Below, piece by piece: positions 63,940 through 64,000 of a stretch of 64,000 bases of DNA. The DNA comes from JBNNGK01 sp050268245 (GTDB lineage: Bacteria; Pseudomonadota; Gammaproteobacteria; Enterobacterales; Enterobacteriaceae): positions 372,001-436,000 of the forward strand of contig NZ_JBNNGK010000001.1 of NCBI RefSeq assembly GCF_050268245.1, written 5' to 3'. Every line of letters starts with the position of its first letter. The stretch's first letter is position 1. The notes under the pieces were generated by a model, which saw only the letters and a list, made by a program, of their open reading frames with translations, did not search any database and had not been told where the DNA came from. The position numbers and the translations under genes are program-made.

Positions 63940-64000
63940 GGCGGCTCCTCTCATGACTTTTTATGACCTTAAATGGTTAGAAACTCACGATCTTCCCTCC

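Overview
The window looks like core chromosome of an enterobacterium. Nearly every gene matches, in sequence and order, the Escherichia coli block running from tamA through msrA, cpdB, rpsF, purA, hflX, mutL, frd, efp and groE to dsbD and the pheU tRNA. Protein-level differences from E. coli, an AmiB carrying LysM domains, an ERIC-type repeat, no ampC after frdD and no cycA beside fklB suggest Yersiniaceae, probably near Serratia. The family placement is inference; Enterobacterales is secure.

Layout. 1-9818: tamA (cut by the window edge), msrA, ytfL, ytfK, ytfJ, cysQ, cpdB, ytfE, fklB, ytfB and a DUF488 gene: envelope assembly, oxidative and nitrosative stress, nucleotide scavenging. 9930-11378: ribosomal operon rpsF-priB-rpsR-rplI. 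11830-12680: two small DUF1471 stress proteins. 12677-17034: an apparently inserted two-partner secretion pair (exoprotein then outer-membrane transporter) with a strong hairpin between the genes. 17294-34241: aidB, nsrR-rnr-rlmB, purA, yjeT, hflKC, hflX, hfq, miaA, mutL, amiB, tsaE and nnr, all on the minus strand. 35765-45000: queG, three tRNA-Gly genes, orn, rsgA, psd-mscM, epmA. 45403-50886: frdABCD, blc, a guanidine-II riboswitch with sugE, entericidins B and A, efp. 50929-61624: epmB, yjeI, groES-groEL, fxsA, aspA, dcuA, cutA, dsbD, yjdC. 61785-64000: tRNA-Phe, then accessory DNA with two tandem fimbrial-adhesin-like genes continuing past the right edge.

Linked functions. NsrR is encoded here and one of its likely targets, ytfE, lies 15 kb away with a near-ideal operator. 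EF-P and two of its modification enzymes (EpmA, EpmB) are present. aspA, dcuA and frdABCD together form the aspartate-to-fumarate respiration route, while dsbD and cutA overlap. Hfq, MiaA, MutL, HflX and HflKC form the usual compact superoperon.

The least ordinary parts are the tandem adhesin-like pair, which share a nearly identical C-terminal pilin-like domain but have unrelated N-terminal domains; the short two-partner exoprotein with its intergenic hairpin; and a dispersed intergenic repeat (19098-19148 and 52007-52056) that I cannot assign to a named family. I saw no CRISPR array, prophage or complete insertion sequence.
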